Origin: Hyphomicrobiales bacterium
GTDB taxonomy: Bacteria > Pseudomonadota > Alphaproteobacteria > Rhizobiales > Rhizobiaceae
Assembly (NCBI GenBank): GCA_002400845.2
Contig: NVRK02000115.1
Location: 1 to 48,328 of the forward strand
Direction of reading: 5' to 3'
DNA length: 48,328 nt
This document shows, one piece after another, positions 36,438 to 45,290 of the stretch. The notes beneath the pieces were generated by a model. That model was given only the letters and a program-made list of their open reading frames with translations. It was not told where the DNA came from and searched no databases. Position 1 is the first letter of the stretch. Each line of letters begins with the position of its first letter. The translations under genes and the position numbers were made by a program.

Positions 36438-37627
36438 GCTTTATACAGGCGTAAATTCTTCACAAATTTCCAAGCCGTTGGGTTGTTTCTGATGTACCGA
36501 TGCGCACGAGCCGATAGACGTCTAAGCGTCACAAATGGGATTGAGGTAATGCTCAAAGGAACAATTACATCGTGCATATCAATTATTTCTGAGGACCACG
36601 AATTCTTATAACGCTCGTCGCCAGCGCCTAAATCAAGTTGAGTATAGCCGCGTTCACAACAATCTTGCACAATTAAATAAAGTAGCATTTCACCAGGTGA
36701 TGATACCGCATGCTGATCCATCTTAATAGAACTGAAATATCCAGATAAGCGATTGTCTAACACGCCGCCGCCAAATACGGCTAAAATTTCACCGTCAATT
36801 TTCAAGGCAAAAAGTCTAAGCAATGGTTCTTTTGTGTTGTTAGACGGCTTGGCAAGGTTTCTAACAAACTTATTGACGCTTTTACTCGAAAACACATCAC
36901 TAATGCCAAGTTTTTTCAAACGGTCCGATTTTTGTTCGAAAAATATTGAAACAATATTGCTGATTTCTTGCTCTGTCTGTGGAATGAGTAATTCAAATCC
37001 GCCAAGTGCTTGTGCAGAACGGCACTGCTGACGAAATTTTTTGTGCTTACGTTTTGCATTGCCGCGCGCCAATGTTTTTTCAAAACCACCCTCAAGATCA
37101 AGCACAAAAGCTGGATGAGGTGATAATTGATTTGGCATATGCAACAGCGGGTTCGCTTCACCGCGCCACCCTTTAGGTTGTCCGCAAAGCTTCATATAAC
37201 CCATGCCAGGTGTTAAATTAGCAATGCGTTTGAATATAGTTCGCATAGCTAACTTAGTCATTAAGGGTGCATAATATGTTGGAAATAACCCCATGTTGAA
37301 ATTAACATGCCTGCCACCAATAAAGTTAATACGCTTAATGTATTTTCCACGGATTTCAAATGGCAGAATGAAGACCACTTCGCCATTAAACTTACCCAAT
37401 ACAATAAAAGGCTTAATTGGTTTGTTTTCGTGTGTGGATTTAATAAATTCTTCGACCCAGCCATATCGCTGATAAACAGAGATGGGGCTAATTAATTGTG
37501 CTTCGTGCCATGCATCTTTAATGCCGCCAATACCGTCATGCACAGACAATTCAATTGCGTTAGCAAAAGCAGCATCTTTTAGTCCGTCTTTACCAGCGTT
37601 TAACGTATCGCTATTATTTAATAACAT
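36422..37627 (-). CDS. GNAT/FemAB-like acyltransferase (CelD/BcsL family)
   Basis: 401 residues with the GNAT-like domain found in exopolysaccharide and cellulose loci (Acetyltransf_6/CelD type). Landmarks: VYQRYGWVEEFIKS, VFILPFEIRGKYIKRINFIGG, FVLDLEGGFEKTLARGNAKR, LFALKIDGEILAVFGGG and HAVSSPGEMLLYLIVQDC, then LDLGAGDERYKNSW. It is cytosolic, without signal peptide. In this cluster it probably acylates a sugar or adds a lipid-linked residue, which is inference. It is divergent from the deacetylase gene. Confidence 0.83.
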   Translation of the reverse strand: MLLNNSDTLNAGKDGLKDAAFANAIELSVHDGIGGIKDAWHEAQLISPISVYQRYGWVEEFIKSTHENKPIKPFIVLGKFNGEVVFILPFEIRGKYIKRINFIGGRHVNFNMGLFPTYYAPLMTKLAMRTIFKRIANLTPGMGYMKLCGQPKGWRGEANPLLHMPNQLSPHPAFVLDLEGGFEKTLARGNAKRKHKKFRQQCRSAQALGGFELLIPQTEQEISNIVSIFFEQKSDRLKKLGISDVFSSKSVNKFVRNLAKPSNNTKEPLLRLFALKIDGEILAVFGGGVLDNRLSGYFSSIKMDQHAVSSPGEMLLYLIVQDCCERGYTQLDLGAGDERYKNSWSSEIIDMHDVIVPLSITSIPFVTLRRLSARAHRYIRNNPTAWKFVKNLRLYKAKYLP

Positions 37628-37756
37628 ATGTTGTCCAATTAGAGTTTCCCTAACAAATTACAACGTATGGTGTAAGTTACATGTAATTAAGTCATTAATA
37701 ATGCATTTTTAGAAACGTATCAGATCAAACTTATATTAAGGTTAAAAATTCGCACT

Positions 37757-38818
37757 ATGTCATCAAATACCGTTACCAAGCTAATCCTTGATTTTCTTAG
37801 TCTTAGTGGGGCTAGTGCATTCGCAAAACCGTTCTTTAGTGGCGTTGGCGGCGTTTTAATGCTGCATCATGTAGAACCAAGCATTAAGGGCAATGCAGGC
37901 GGTTTCAGTCCTAATAGCGGCCTTACAATAACGCCTGAATTTTTAGACACTTTATTGGGCGAGCTAAGCGACAGTGGGTTTGAATTTGTTGATTTAGAGG
38001 AAGCAACAAAAAGGATTCAATCTGGCTCGGCTAAACCGTTTGTCGCGATAACCTTAGATGATGGATACAAGGACAACGCACTTCATGCCGCACCTATATT
38101 TCACAAATACAAAGCGCCATATACAATATTTGTAGCGCCCGGTCTTATAGATGGCAGAGCAACGCTTTGGTGGGAGGACTTAGAACGCATCATCAAAGAT
38201 AACGATCATGTTGTTTTAGAACTGCCAAGTGAAAAACTAGCGTTTGAAACAAAAACCATTGAACAAAAAAACGCAGCTTATGAAAAATTCATGCAAATTT
38301 TAATTTCAGATGTCACTGAAATTGCTCAACGAAAAATCGTAAATATTACCTGTAAGAAGTATAAATTCAATGCCGAAGCCCATCGCGCAAACTCGATAAT
38401 GGATTGGCCAGAATTGAAAAAAATTGCCAAGGACGGTTTGTGCACATTAGGGGCGCATACAATTCACCATTATGCGGTGGCAAGACTAAGCGATGAAGAG
38501 TGCAAGTCTCAATTAAAACAAAGTGCGGATGAGATTAAAAAACAAACAGGCAAACAGCCAGAACATTTTGCTTATCCTTATGGGTATCCATCAGCGGCTT
38601 GTGCAAGAGATTTTAAAATTGCAAAAGAATTAGGCTTTAAAAGTGCTGTAACCACACGCCACGGAGTTTGTTATAAGCAACATGCAGACCACTTAACCGC
38701 GTTGCCTAGAATCTCAGTGAATGGCGATTTTCAAAAACCACGCTATTTAAAAGCTATGCTATCAGGCGCAACAACCATGTTGTTTAACAAAGGCAAGAAG
38801 CTTAATGTTGACCAGTAG
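37757..38818 (+). CDS. Polysaccharide deacetylase (NodB homology domain)
   Basis: 353-residue carbohydrate esterase family 4 protein. The catalytic region has ITLDDGYKDNALHAAPIF near residue 98 (Asp-Asp pair, catalytic base and metal), HTIHHYAVARLS near residue 235 (metal His) and HFAYPYGYPSA, then GFKSAVTTRHGV. No signal peptide is evident, so it may be cytosolic or membrane associated. With the acyltransferase it makes a modification pair in the exopolysaccharide locus. The ribosome binding site is poor (GGTT AAAAATT). The substrate is unknown. Confidence 0.9.
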   Translation: MSSNTVTKLILDFLSLSGASAFAKPFFSGVGGVLMLHHVEPSIKGNAGGFSPNSGLTITPEFLDTLLGELSDSGFEFVDLEEATKRIQSGSAKPFVAITLDDGYKDNALHAAPIFHKYKAPYTIFVAPGLIDGRATLWWEDLERIIKDNDHVVLELPSEKLAFETKTIEQKNAAYEKFMQILISDVTEIAQRKIVNITCKKYKFNAEAHRANSIMDWPELKKIAKDGLCTLGAHTIHHYAVARLSDEECKSQLKQSADEIKKQTGKQPEHFAYPYGYPSAACARDFKIAKELGFKSAVTTRHGVCYKQHADHLTALPRISVNGDFQKPRYLKAMLSGATTMLFNKGKKLNVDQ

Positions 38819-38833
38819 TTATTATCTTCAGGG

Positions 38834-39034
38834 TTAGGGCTTAGCCATCCATTTGATGATAAACATAGCAGGCACAACCCAAAGCAAGCCAGAGAAAAAG
38901 AAATAAGCCAGATGAACCATGCTGGAAGATTCTGCTAAATTTGCAACGGCAATAGCAACTGCTAATATTGCATAAACAATTACAAGCACAACAAGCGCTA
39001 GCATTCCAAATAATTTACGTGTTCTAACTGACAT
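38834..39034 (-). CDS. DUF2842 membrane protein
   Basis: Small protein of 66 residues with two transmembrane segments (LFGMLALVVLVIVYAILAVA, then LAYFFFSGLLWVVPAMFII). I start at the ATG at 39034 with GAGAAA six bases upstream. The upstream reading frame to 39226 is not homologous in style (His, Cys and Ser rich) and is just chance. The family has no known role, but the gene is typically next to ctaA in this group, as here, divergently oriented across 227 bases. Confidence 0.85.
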   Translation of the reverse strand: MSVRTRKLFGMLALVVLVIVYAILAVAIAVANLAESSSMVHLAYFFFSGLLWVVPAMFIIKWMAKP

Positions 39035-39261
39035 TGCATGTTTCTCATTGTTGGTATTTTGTCGGTATCTTTTAGTTTCAATAATACAAATACAGTTGCC
39101 ATGAAAGGTGTTAAAAGTTTTATATGGTCTCGATTTGCGCGACGCGATGTCACGTGATGTTGAGCAAGACTTATGGATAAGTACAATATCTACACTTGTA
39201 TGATGTGGCTGTAAGTCCATAGTCACGCAAAACGAAGCATTCTACAAATAGAGCGAATGAC

Positions 39262-40362
39262 ATGACAAATTTAAACCAGACAATTCATTTCGTAAATGCA
39301 TTGGTGGCACAAGAAACCGCCAATCGTAAATTGGTTAGATATTGGCTGTATGTTATTTGTCTTATGGTATTTGCAATTGTCATTGTAGGCGGTGCAACAA
39401 GGCTTACAGATTCTGGCCTTTCTATTACAGAGTGGAAACCCATTCACGGTGTTATGCCACCTTTAAATATTGCTGAGTGGATGGAAGAGTTTGAAAAGTA
39501 CAAACTCATTCCAGAATATACGCAAATTAATGAAGGCATGAGCCTTGCGCAATTTAAGAAAATCTTTTGGTGGGAATGGGGACATCGCTTCTTGGGCCGC
39601 TTTATCGGGCTTGTTTTTGCTATTCCACTATTCTTTTTTTGGGTAACAGGACGCTTAGAAAGTAAAATCAAACCTCGCTTGTTAATTTTGCTAGTGCTGG
39701 GCGGTTTGCAAGGTTTTATAGGCTGGTGGATGGTCTCTTCTGGCTTGGTGGATAGAGTAGATGTTAGCCAATATAGATTGGCTATTCACCTAACGCTTGC
39801 TTGCTTCATATTTGCTTACGCTTTGTGGATTGCAAGAGGGCTTGCTGAGCATACAGCTTTGCCAGTTGAAAATAAGGCACTGCGCGTATTGGCGATGCTA
39901 ATTACGCTCTTTGCAATTTTTCAAATCTTCTTAGGTGGACTGGTCGCTGGTTTGCATGCAGGGCTAACCTTTAATACTTGGCCATTGATGGATGGTGCGA
40001 TCATTCCTCAAGGTTTAAATACGTTAAGCCCTTTATGGCTCAATTGGTTTGAGAATTTAAAATCAGTACAGTTTAATCACCGCATAGGTGCATATGTTTT
40101 AACATTGTTGGTGTTTGTCCAATTTATTTATACGTTAAAATCCAGAGTAGATGCTCCACATTTTAACAGATCAATCATCCTAGTTTTATTGGTCATTGCC
40201 CAAGCCGCTATCGGTATCATGACATTGGTCATGCAAGTGCCATTGCACTTGGCTTTAACGCACCAAGCACTCGCTGTGCTGTTTTTAGCGGCTAGCATAG
40301 CGCATTGGCGTGGATTAATAGGGGAATATCCCAAAGTAACTGATTTGAAGTTTAGACGCTAA
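39262..40362 (+). CDS. ctaA: Heme A synthase (CtaA/COX15)
   Basis: Oxidises the methyl group of heme O to give heme A for cytochrome aa3 oxidase. The 366-residue protein has eight transmembrane segments. The conserved heme-ligand histidines are in [36 protein letters not shown] and [10 protein letters not shown], together with the family loop [17 protein letters not shown] after [10 protein letters not shown]. Type 2 (alphaproteobacterial/mitochondrial) length. Followed by argC on the other strand. Confidence 0.97.
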   Translation: MTNLNQTIHFVNALVAQETANRKLVRYWLYVICLMVFAIVIVGGATRLTDSGLSITEWKPIHGVMPPLNIAEWMEEFEKYKLIPEYTQINEGMSLAQFKKIFWWEWGHRFLGRFIGLVFAIPLFFFWVTGRLESKIKPRLLILLVLGGLQGFIGWWMVSSGLVDRVDVSQYRLAIHLTLACFIFAYALWIARGLAEHTALPVENKALRVLAMLITLFAIFQIFLGGLVAGLHAGLTFNTWPLMDGAIIPQGLNTLSPLWLNWFENLKSVQFNHRIGAYVLTLLVFVQFIYTLKSRVDAPHFNRSIILVLLVIAQAAIGIMTLVMQVPLHLALTHQALAVLFLAASIAHWRGLIGEYPKVTDLKFRR

Positions 40363-40410
40363 TTAGGCACTGAGTGTAAGCGCTGAGCGAGGTGTGAAAT
40401 GAAACCTAAG

Positions 40411-40431
40411 TGAAGGGGACTTACCCCTTCA
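40411..40431. terminator. Hairpin covering the argC stop codon
   Basis: TGAAGGGG (40411-40418) pairs perfectly with CCCCTTCA (40424-40431) around ACTTA, which contains the argC stop. It lies between convergent ctaA and argC, so it can stop both. T tracts are short. Confidence 0.65.
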
Positions 40432-41371
40432 GCATAATGTCCATATTTTGGACTGCCGCGCCAGAAGCCCCCTTACCAAGATTGTCTAGCGACGCTACCA
40501 AATTTGCACGGCCACTATTTTGCGCGCCAGTTACATACAGTTTTAAATTATCTGTGCCACGCATTTCTTCTGGGTCTAATGAGCCCGCTTTTGACACTTC
40601 ATCTAAGCTGGCAACACTAACACTGTTTTGTCCTGTATAATGTGTTTCATAAACCTCATGCAATGTTGCGATAGAAGCATCTTTTAGCAGATCTAAATGT
40701 AATGGAATGTTCACCAACATTCCTTGGGCAAACCGACCAACATTAGGCGTGAAAACAGGGTCACGTTTTAAGCCACTGCGCGCAACGATTTCTGGCATGT
40801 GTTTGTGAGCCAAAGGAAGCGCATATAAAAAATGCGCAGAAGAAATATGATCTTCTCTTGTCGCATCTTCCATCTGAGCGATCATGTTTTTGCCGCCGCC
40901 AGAATAGCCAGAAACAGCATTGATCGTGAGCGGATAATCAGCAGGCAAAAGACCAGCAAGAATTAAAGGGCGTAGCAATGCAATCGCACCAGTGGCATAA
41001 CATCCAGGGTTCGTAACAAATCTTGCAGAAGCAATTTTCTCTCTATTGCCTTTTTCCAGCTCTGCAAAACCATAGGCCCAATTTTCGTTGGTTCTAAAAG
41101 CAGAAGAAGCGTCAATTAAACGGGTGGTCGTGTTGTTCGCACTTTCTAGCATCTGCACAGCTTCACGACTGGCATCATCAGGCAGACACAAAATTGCTAT
41201 GTCGGCTTCGTTTAAAAGCTTGGCGCGATAATCGGCATTGCGTCTTTCTTCATGCGGCATAGAAAGTACATCAATATCAAAACGCAAAGCTAGGCGCTCA
41301 CGAATTTGCAAGCCTGTCGTGCCGTGTTCGCCATCGATGTATAGTTTAGCTTTGCTTGCTGTGTTGTTCAT
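40421..41371 (-). CDS. argC: N-acetyl-gamma-glutamyl-phosphate reductase
   Basis: NADPH-dependent reduction in arginine biosynthesis. The 316-residue protein is the short (type 2) form. Visible features are LYIDGEHGTTGLQIRERLAL (N-terminal nucleotide motif), AILCLPDDASREAV, the catalytic Cys in VTNPGCYATGAIALLRPL (about residue 119) and ITINAVSGYSGGGK. The C-terminal LKLYVTGAQNSGRANLVASL is typical as well. It ends in a hairpin. The location near rpsI-rplM is usual for the order, but here five additional genes intervene. Confidence 0.96.
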   Translation of the reverse strand: MNNTASKAKLYIDGEHGTTGLQIRERLALRFDIDVLSMPHEERRNADYRAKLLNEADIAILCLPDDASREAVQMLESANNTTTRLIDASSAFRTNENWAYGFAELEKGNREKIASARFVTNPGCYATGAIALLRPLILAGLLPADYPLTINAVSGYSGGGKNMIAQMEDATREDHISSAHFLYALPLAHKHMPEIVARSGLKRDPVFTPNVGRFAQGMLVNIPLHLDLLKDASIATLHEVYETHYTGQNSVSVASLDEVSKAGSLDPEEMRGTDNLKLYVTGAQNSGRANLVASLDNLGKGASGAAVQNMDIMLKG

Positions 41372-41501
41372 TTTCGTCCCGATATTATAATAAATTCAAT
41401 AGTTTAGTTTTGTTTGTAGATTCTGACTCAAAACCTTAAACACTTAAGGTCAATTTCTATCTAACTAAAAGATAATGCTCTATATCAGTTTTTTCAAAAA
41501 T

Positions 41502-41529
41502 AAAAACCTGAAACTAAAAACCTGAAACT
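41502..41529. repeat. 14-base tandem direct duplication
   Basis: AAAAACCTGAAACT occurs twice in exact tandem at 41502-41515 and 41516-41529 with a third partial start (AAAAA), next to the quinone oxidoreductase terminator, in the 209-base argC/oxidoreductase gap. Confidence 0.85.
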
Positions 41530-41531
41530 AA

Positions 41532-41557
41532 AAAGGCCGGAGCATGCCCCGACCTTT
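41532..41557 (-). terminator. Terminator after the quinone oxidoreductase gene
   Basis: AAAGG-C-CGG pairs with CCG-A-CCTTT across AGCATGCC. It lies immediately 3' of the minus-strand gene, with T-rich sequence behind on that strand. Confidence 0.75.
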
Positions 41558-41580
41558 AAAATATAAAAATGCAAAAAATA

Positions 41581-42558
41581 CTATGGGATAAGGATTGTTT
41601 GCCCAGTTGTTTTTCGGCTTTCAAGCGCATCGTGTGCTTGTTTGATTTTTGACAATTCAAATGTTTGGTTTACTTGAATTTTAATCTCGCCAGAACTGAT
41701 GGCTTTGAATAAAATCTTTGAACGTTTTTCTAATTCTTTGCGCTCTGCAATGAAGTGGAATAGCGTAGGGCGTGTTGCATGCAATGAACCATGTTGCGCT
41801 AAATCAGAAAGTTTAAATTCTTCAATAGGGCCAGAGGATTGACCAAATGAAACGAAAGTTCCATGCGGTGATAAACATTTTAATGAGCCCGGATATGTTG
41901 TTTTACCAACGGAATCAAACACCGCAGCAACACCTGCACCTTTTGTGATTTTGCGAACTTCTTCAACAAAATCTTGCTTTGTATAATCGATGGTTTTTGA
42001 AAATCCATGTCTTCTAGCAAGTGCGCATTTTTCTTTACTACCAGCAGTACCTATCGCAGTTACGCCTTTTGACTTTAGCCATTGGCCAGCGATTAAACCA
42101 ACACCGCCAGCGGCCGCGTGGAATAAAACTGTGTCGCCAGCTTTTACCTTAAAGCTATCATGAATTAGATAGTGTGCTGTTAAGCCTTTAAGCATGCAAG
42201 CCGCTGCAATTTCGTCTTTAAAGCCAAGTGGTAATTTTACCAACCGTTCCGCGTCAATGACACGGTGCGTTGCATATGCGCCGCCATGAGTTGTGTAGGC
42301 AACTTTATCACCGGGACGAAACCCTGTAACGCCAGTACCAACACCTTGAACGACGCCAGCGGCTTCACTGCCCAAAACGGCAGGATATCCATCAGGGGCA
42401 GGGTACAAGCCTGAGCGCTGATAAACGTCAATAAAATTCACACCAATTGCGGTGTGACGAATTAAAACTTCACCCTTTTTAGGTGATGGAACTTCAATTG
42501 TTTCTTTTTTGAAGATATTTGAGCCACCAGTTTCGTGGGCTACCATTGCGTATGCCAT
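41581..42558 (-). CDS. NADPH:quinone oxidoreductase-like medium-chain dehydrogenase
   Basis: 325-residue cytosolic enzyme of the zinc-free MDR family. The N-terminal GroES-like domain has VLIRHTAIGVNFIDVYQRSG and LGSEAAGVVQGVG. The nucleotide-binding fold is VLFHAAAGGVGLIAGQWLKS with CMLKGLTAHYL, typical of quinone reductases, and no structural or catalytic zinc cysteines are present. The substrate (quinone or enone) is unknown. It is divergent from ilvE. No operon partners. Confidence 0.9.
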   Translation of the reverse strand: MAYAMVAHETGGSNIFKKETIEVPSPKKGEVLIRHTAIGVNFIDVYQRSGLYPAPDGYPAVLGSEAAGVVQGVGTGVTGFRPGDKVAYTTHGGAYATHRVIDAERLVKLPLGFKDEIAAACMLKGLTAHYLIHDSFKVKAGDTVLFHAAAGGVGLIAGQWLKSKGVTAIGTAGSKEKCALARRHGFSKTIDYTKQDFVEEVRKITKGAGVAAVFDSVGKTTYPGSLKCLSPHGTFVSFGQSSGPIEEFKLSDLAQHGSLHATRPTLFHFIAERKELEKRSKILFKAISSGEIKIQVNQTFELSKIKQAHDALESRKTTGQTILIP

Positions 42559-42717
42559 GCAACTAATTCCTGTCTTTCAATACTTAATCTCCACCATCCA
42601 AATTGATAGTGATAGTTATTACCAGCGTTGTTTGAATATGCCCACTTTGATTTTGATTACATACTTAAGACACGCACCAAAACGCATGCCTACCATAATA
42701 TTACATTCAAATTCATT

Positions 42718-42772
42718 GTTCAAAAATCATCGTTCAAAAATCGTTCAAAAACTGATCAATATTCGATCAATA
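42718..42772. repeat. Phased direct repeats in the oxidoreductase/ilvE divergent promoter
   Basis: GTTCAAAAA occurs at 42718, 42732 and 42743, followed by GATCAATA at 42754 and 42765. The last four start positions are spaced exactly 11 bases apart (14 for the first interval), so all lie on about one face of the helix. It looks like a regulator-binding array or intrinsic bend. The remainder of the 388-base region 42559-42946 holds nothing recognisable. Confidence 0.6.
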
Positions 42773-42946
42773 ATCTTCAATTACAGAAGATATATTTACA
42801 CCGCTTATAATATAAATGACAGTCTAGCAGGTTTTTGTACCATATTGCAATTATTCCGCTTTTTACGTTAAAATACAGCTTTTCAATCGTTCCAAAATGC
42901 GATTATGTAACCCACCAATAACACGTAAATAAGAAGAGTTTAAAGC

Positions 42947-43849
42947 ATGGGCGCGCACAGTTCCAAATCCAGTTCTATATCCATTTCCCCATCAAAGAAT
43001 CGTAACATTTGGACTTGGTTTCAAGCTGAATGGCATGAAGGAAACTACCCAATAATGGGCTCTGCCGATCATGGTACTTGGCTAGGTACCCTAATATTTG
43101 ATGGCGCTAGATATTTTAACGGTGTCGCTCCAGATTTAGATCTGCACTGTGCCCGCGCCAATAAGTCGATCAAGTCGCTGGGTATGAACCCGGTTATCTC
43201 TACGGATGAAATGGTCGCGTTAGCAAATGAAGGCATCAAAAAGTTTGATAAAGATGCCGCACTTTATATTAGACCAATGGCTTGGTCGCTAGAAGGCGGA
43301 GCAGGGGTTGTGGTTGCAGACCCAAATACAACGGCATTTGCTATGTGTTTAGAAGAATTTGCCATGCCACCAGCAGACAAAACAACCACATTAACCACAA
43401 CGCAGTTTATTCGACCAACGCTTGCCAGCGCAACGGTAGATGCAAAAGCGGCATGTCTTTATCCTAACAATGCACGCATGATACGCGAGGCGGAGAGTAA
43501 AGGTTTTGCCAATGCAATTTGTTGCGATGTGCTTGGCAATGTTGCTGAAACTGCTTTATCCAATATCTTTATGGTAAAAAATGGTGAGTATTTTACGCCC
43601 ATTCCAAATGGCACATTCTTAAATGGCATAACCCGTCAGCGCATTATAAAATTACTGCGTGCTAATGGCGAAAAGGTCAGCGAAGTCACATTGCAATTAG
43701 ATGACTTTCGTACCGCAGATGAGATTTTTCTAACGGGAAATTATTCAAAGGTAACAGGCGTTTCTAAATTTGAAGAACGCGAATATGAACATGGCGCTAA
43801 ATCCAAATTAGCGAGACAGTTATATTGGGATTGGGCTAAAAACTCATAA
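42947..43849 (+). CDS. ilvE: Branched-chain amino acid aminotransferase (class IV)
   Basis: PLP enzyme that makes or degrades Leu, Ile and Val with glutamate as amino partner. At 300 residues with the fold-type IV layout: HGTWLGTLIFDGARYF, RPMAWS, TVDAKAACLYPNNARMI (catalytic Lys about residue 167), VLGNVAETALSNIFMVKNG, GTFLNGITRQRII, ADEIFLTGNYSKVT. A D-amino-acid aminotransferase is less likely, because NGITRQR and GNVAE are branched-chain type. The N-terminal 20 residues are Ser-rich and unlike the family. A terminator follows. Confidence 0.93.
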   Translation: MGAHSSKSSSISISPSKNRNIWTWFQAEWHEGNYPIMGSADHGTWLGTLIFDGARYFNGVAPDLDLHCARANKSIKSLGMNPVISTDEMVALANEGIKKFDKDAALYIRPMAWSLEGGAGVVVADPNTTAFAMCLEEFAMPPADKTTTLTTTQFIRPTLASATVDAKAACLYPNNARMIREAESKGFANAICCDVLGNVAETALSNIFMVKNGEYFTPIPNGTFLNGITRQRIIKLLRANGEKVSEVTLQLDDFRTADEIFLTGNYSKVTGVSKFEEREYEHGAKSKLARQLYWDWAKNS

Positions 43850-43874
43850 GAGCATAATGTGAATATATTTTGAG

Positions 43875-43917
43875 CAATAAAAAAGGCAGGAACATTTAGT
43901 TACATGCCTTTTATTAT
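43875..43917. terminator. Bidirectional terminator after ilvE
   Basis: AAAAGGCA (43881-43888) pairs with TGCCTTTT (43905-43912), with extended A/T pairing on both ends and T runs on both strands. It lies between convergent ilvE and the transglycosylase gene. Confidence 0.85.
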
Positions 43918-43935
43918 TTTGTATATTTATCGTGC

Positions 43936-44769
43936 CTATTTAGGTGCGTATTTGGTTCTAATCACTTTAGCCAATTTAGGAATGGTGAACTGATAATTAT
44001 CGGCTCTGTTCCATTTCATTATCACACGAAAGTTTGCGCTACCTCTTTGGTAGTCGCCACCGCGTTTCCAGCCATTATCCGCAAACCATTTTGCAGTAGA
44101 GCCAATCACATCGCCCGGTGATCTAAACACGTCTACGCCGCCGCCATCATAGTCAGTTGCGCTGGATAAAAAGCGCGAAGGCAAAAATTGTGTGCCGCCA
44201 ATTTCACCGTGAATAGCGCCATTGCGCTTGTCTAAATTTATCATACCTTTGTCGATTATGGTAAGAGCCGCTAGCAATTCGTTAAAGAAAAGGCTCTCAG
44301 AGCGTCTGCAATCATAAGCAAGAGTTGCAGTTGATTCTAAAATATTAGTTTTGCCCAAGAAACCGCTAAAGCCAGTCTCTAAGCCCCAAATCGTTAGGAT
44401 AATTTCAGCAGGTACGCCAAATTGCTTTTCTGCCTTGTTGAAGAACCTTTTATATTTCTTCCACTTTTTCTTTGCGATTGGCGCAACGCCTTTTGATCTG
44501 CGTTTGTAAAAACTATCAAAGCTACCTTTGAATTTAGCTTTATTATTGCGATCGCTTTTCATAACTTTTGTGTTGTAATTGACCTTGCTAAACTTAGCTA
44601 AAGTCGATTTTTTGAACTTGCCTTTATATTCCAAGGCGAATTCTTTTTTCCAATTGTTAAAGTTCTTTCCAGTATTGGAACACTGCAATGCATGTGCCGA
44701 ACTTAGTGGAATTATTGCTAGCATAGATCCTATGATCCCAGCTCTAAGCAATGTTTTTAAAGTGCCCAT
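43936..44769 (-). CDS. Lytic murein transglycosylase (MltB/SLT_2 family)
   Basis: Cleaves peptidoglycan glycan strands to 1,6-anhydromuramic ends in the periplasm. I start at the ATG at 44769 (277 residues) because the signal peptide GTLKTLLRAGIIGSMLAIIP follows, cleaved after AHA. The catalytic Glu is in ILTIWGLETGFSGFLGKTN. Family patterns also include LESTATLAYDCRRSESLFF, KRNGAIHGEIGGTQFLPSRF with DGGGVDVFRSPGDVIGST and AKWFADNGWKRGGDY. The N-terminal 55 residues are Lys-rich. An alternative ATG at 44817 gives a longer leader. Confidence 0.92.
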   Translation of the reverse strand: MGTLKTLLRAGIIGSMLAIIPLSSAHALQCSNTGKNFNNWKKEFALEYKGKFKKSTLAKFSKVNYNTKVMKSDRNNKAKFKGSFDSFYKRRSKGVAPIAKKKWKKYKRFFNKAEKQFGVPAEIILTIWGLETGFSGFLGKTNILESTATLAYDCRRSESLFFNELLAALTIIDKGMINLDKRNGAIHGEIGGTQFLPSRFLSSATDYDGGGVDVFRSPGDVIGSTAKWFADNGWKRGGDYQRGSANFRVIMKWNRADNYQFTIPKLAKVIRTKYAPK

Positions 44770-45290
44770 ATAAATTTTCCGTCCCAATATTATTCTCAAT
44801 GTGATTATGTTTGTCACATTTGCAGTTGTAATTACCTGCCTAAGTGATTCTAAAATATTGGCATATATATGACACGAAATTACGAATGGTTATATATACA
44901 ATTAGTTGATCTATAAATTCAATATTTTCAATCCTACATATAAAATATAACGACCAAAACTTGCCATTAAAAAAGCATTTAATTTATTGATGCAACTAAA
45001 CAAAACTTTTGTGCCAGTCTAAAAATCTAGTGAAGAAAATCGTGGTTGTTGCCAGCCATTGTCTCCGTGTCTCCGTCCAAATTGTCCTAGCAGGATGAGC
45101 AATTTATTATTGTTGCCGATATAATAATTATTGGCTACGTTTATTTAGTAGGGGCGACTAAATATGAGGGATGTGTGATTCATCACAGACTTTGTTGTGC
45201 GCCTAATTTATGTACTCTTATCGCTCATCAAATGTTTGACACAAATTGTAATTCCCGTGGAAAATATCGAGTGAATACAAAGGTAGGTAC
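44770..45290. other. 521-base AT-rich gap between transglycosylase and VHL-like gene
   Basis: No open reading frame of note. Features seen: TGTGAT-TC-ATCACA, a perfect inverted repeat at 45174-45187, TTGACA at 45236-45241 (a possible -35 for the VHL-like gene, with no good -10 behind it), and a TCTCCG direct repeat near 45060-45080. Base composition is lower in G+C than the flanks, suggesting a boundary of acquired DNA. Confidence 0.5.

Noticed and set aside
39035..39226. N-terminal extension of the DUF2842 ORF
   Set aside because: His/Cys/Ser-rich, unlike the family; a well-placed ATG with ribosome binding site at 39034 gives the usual length.
42509..42871. 120-codon plus-strand ORF in the oxidoreductase/ilvE gap
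   Set aside because: Starts antisense inside the oxidoreductase and runs through the phased repeats; composition is AT-driven (Ile, Asn, Lys, Tyr) and there is no ribosome binding site.
45174..45187. TGTGATTCATCACA considered as a CRP/FNR-type site
   Set aside because: The half sites are four bases apart, not six, and no promoter geometry could be fixed; kept only as a note under the gap feature.
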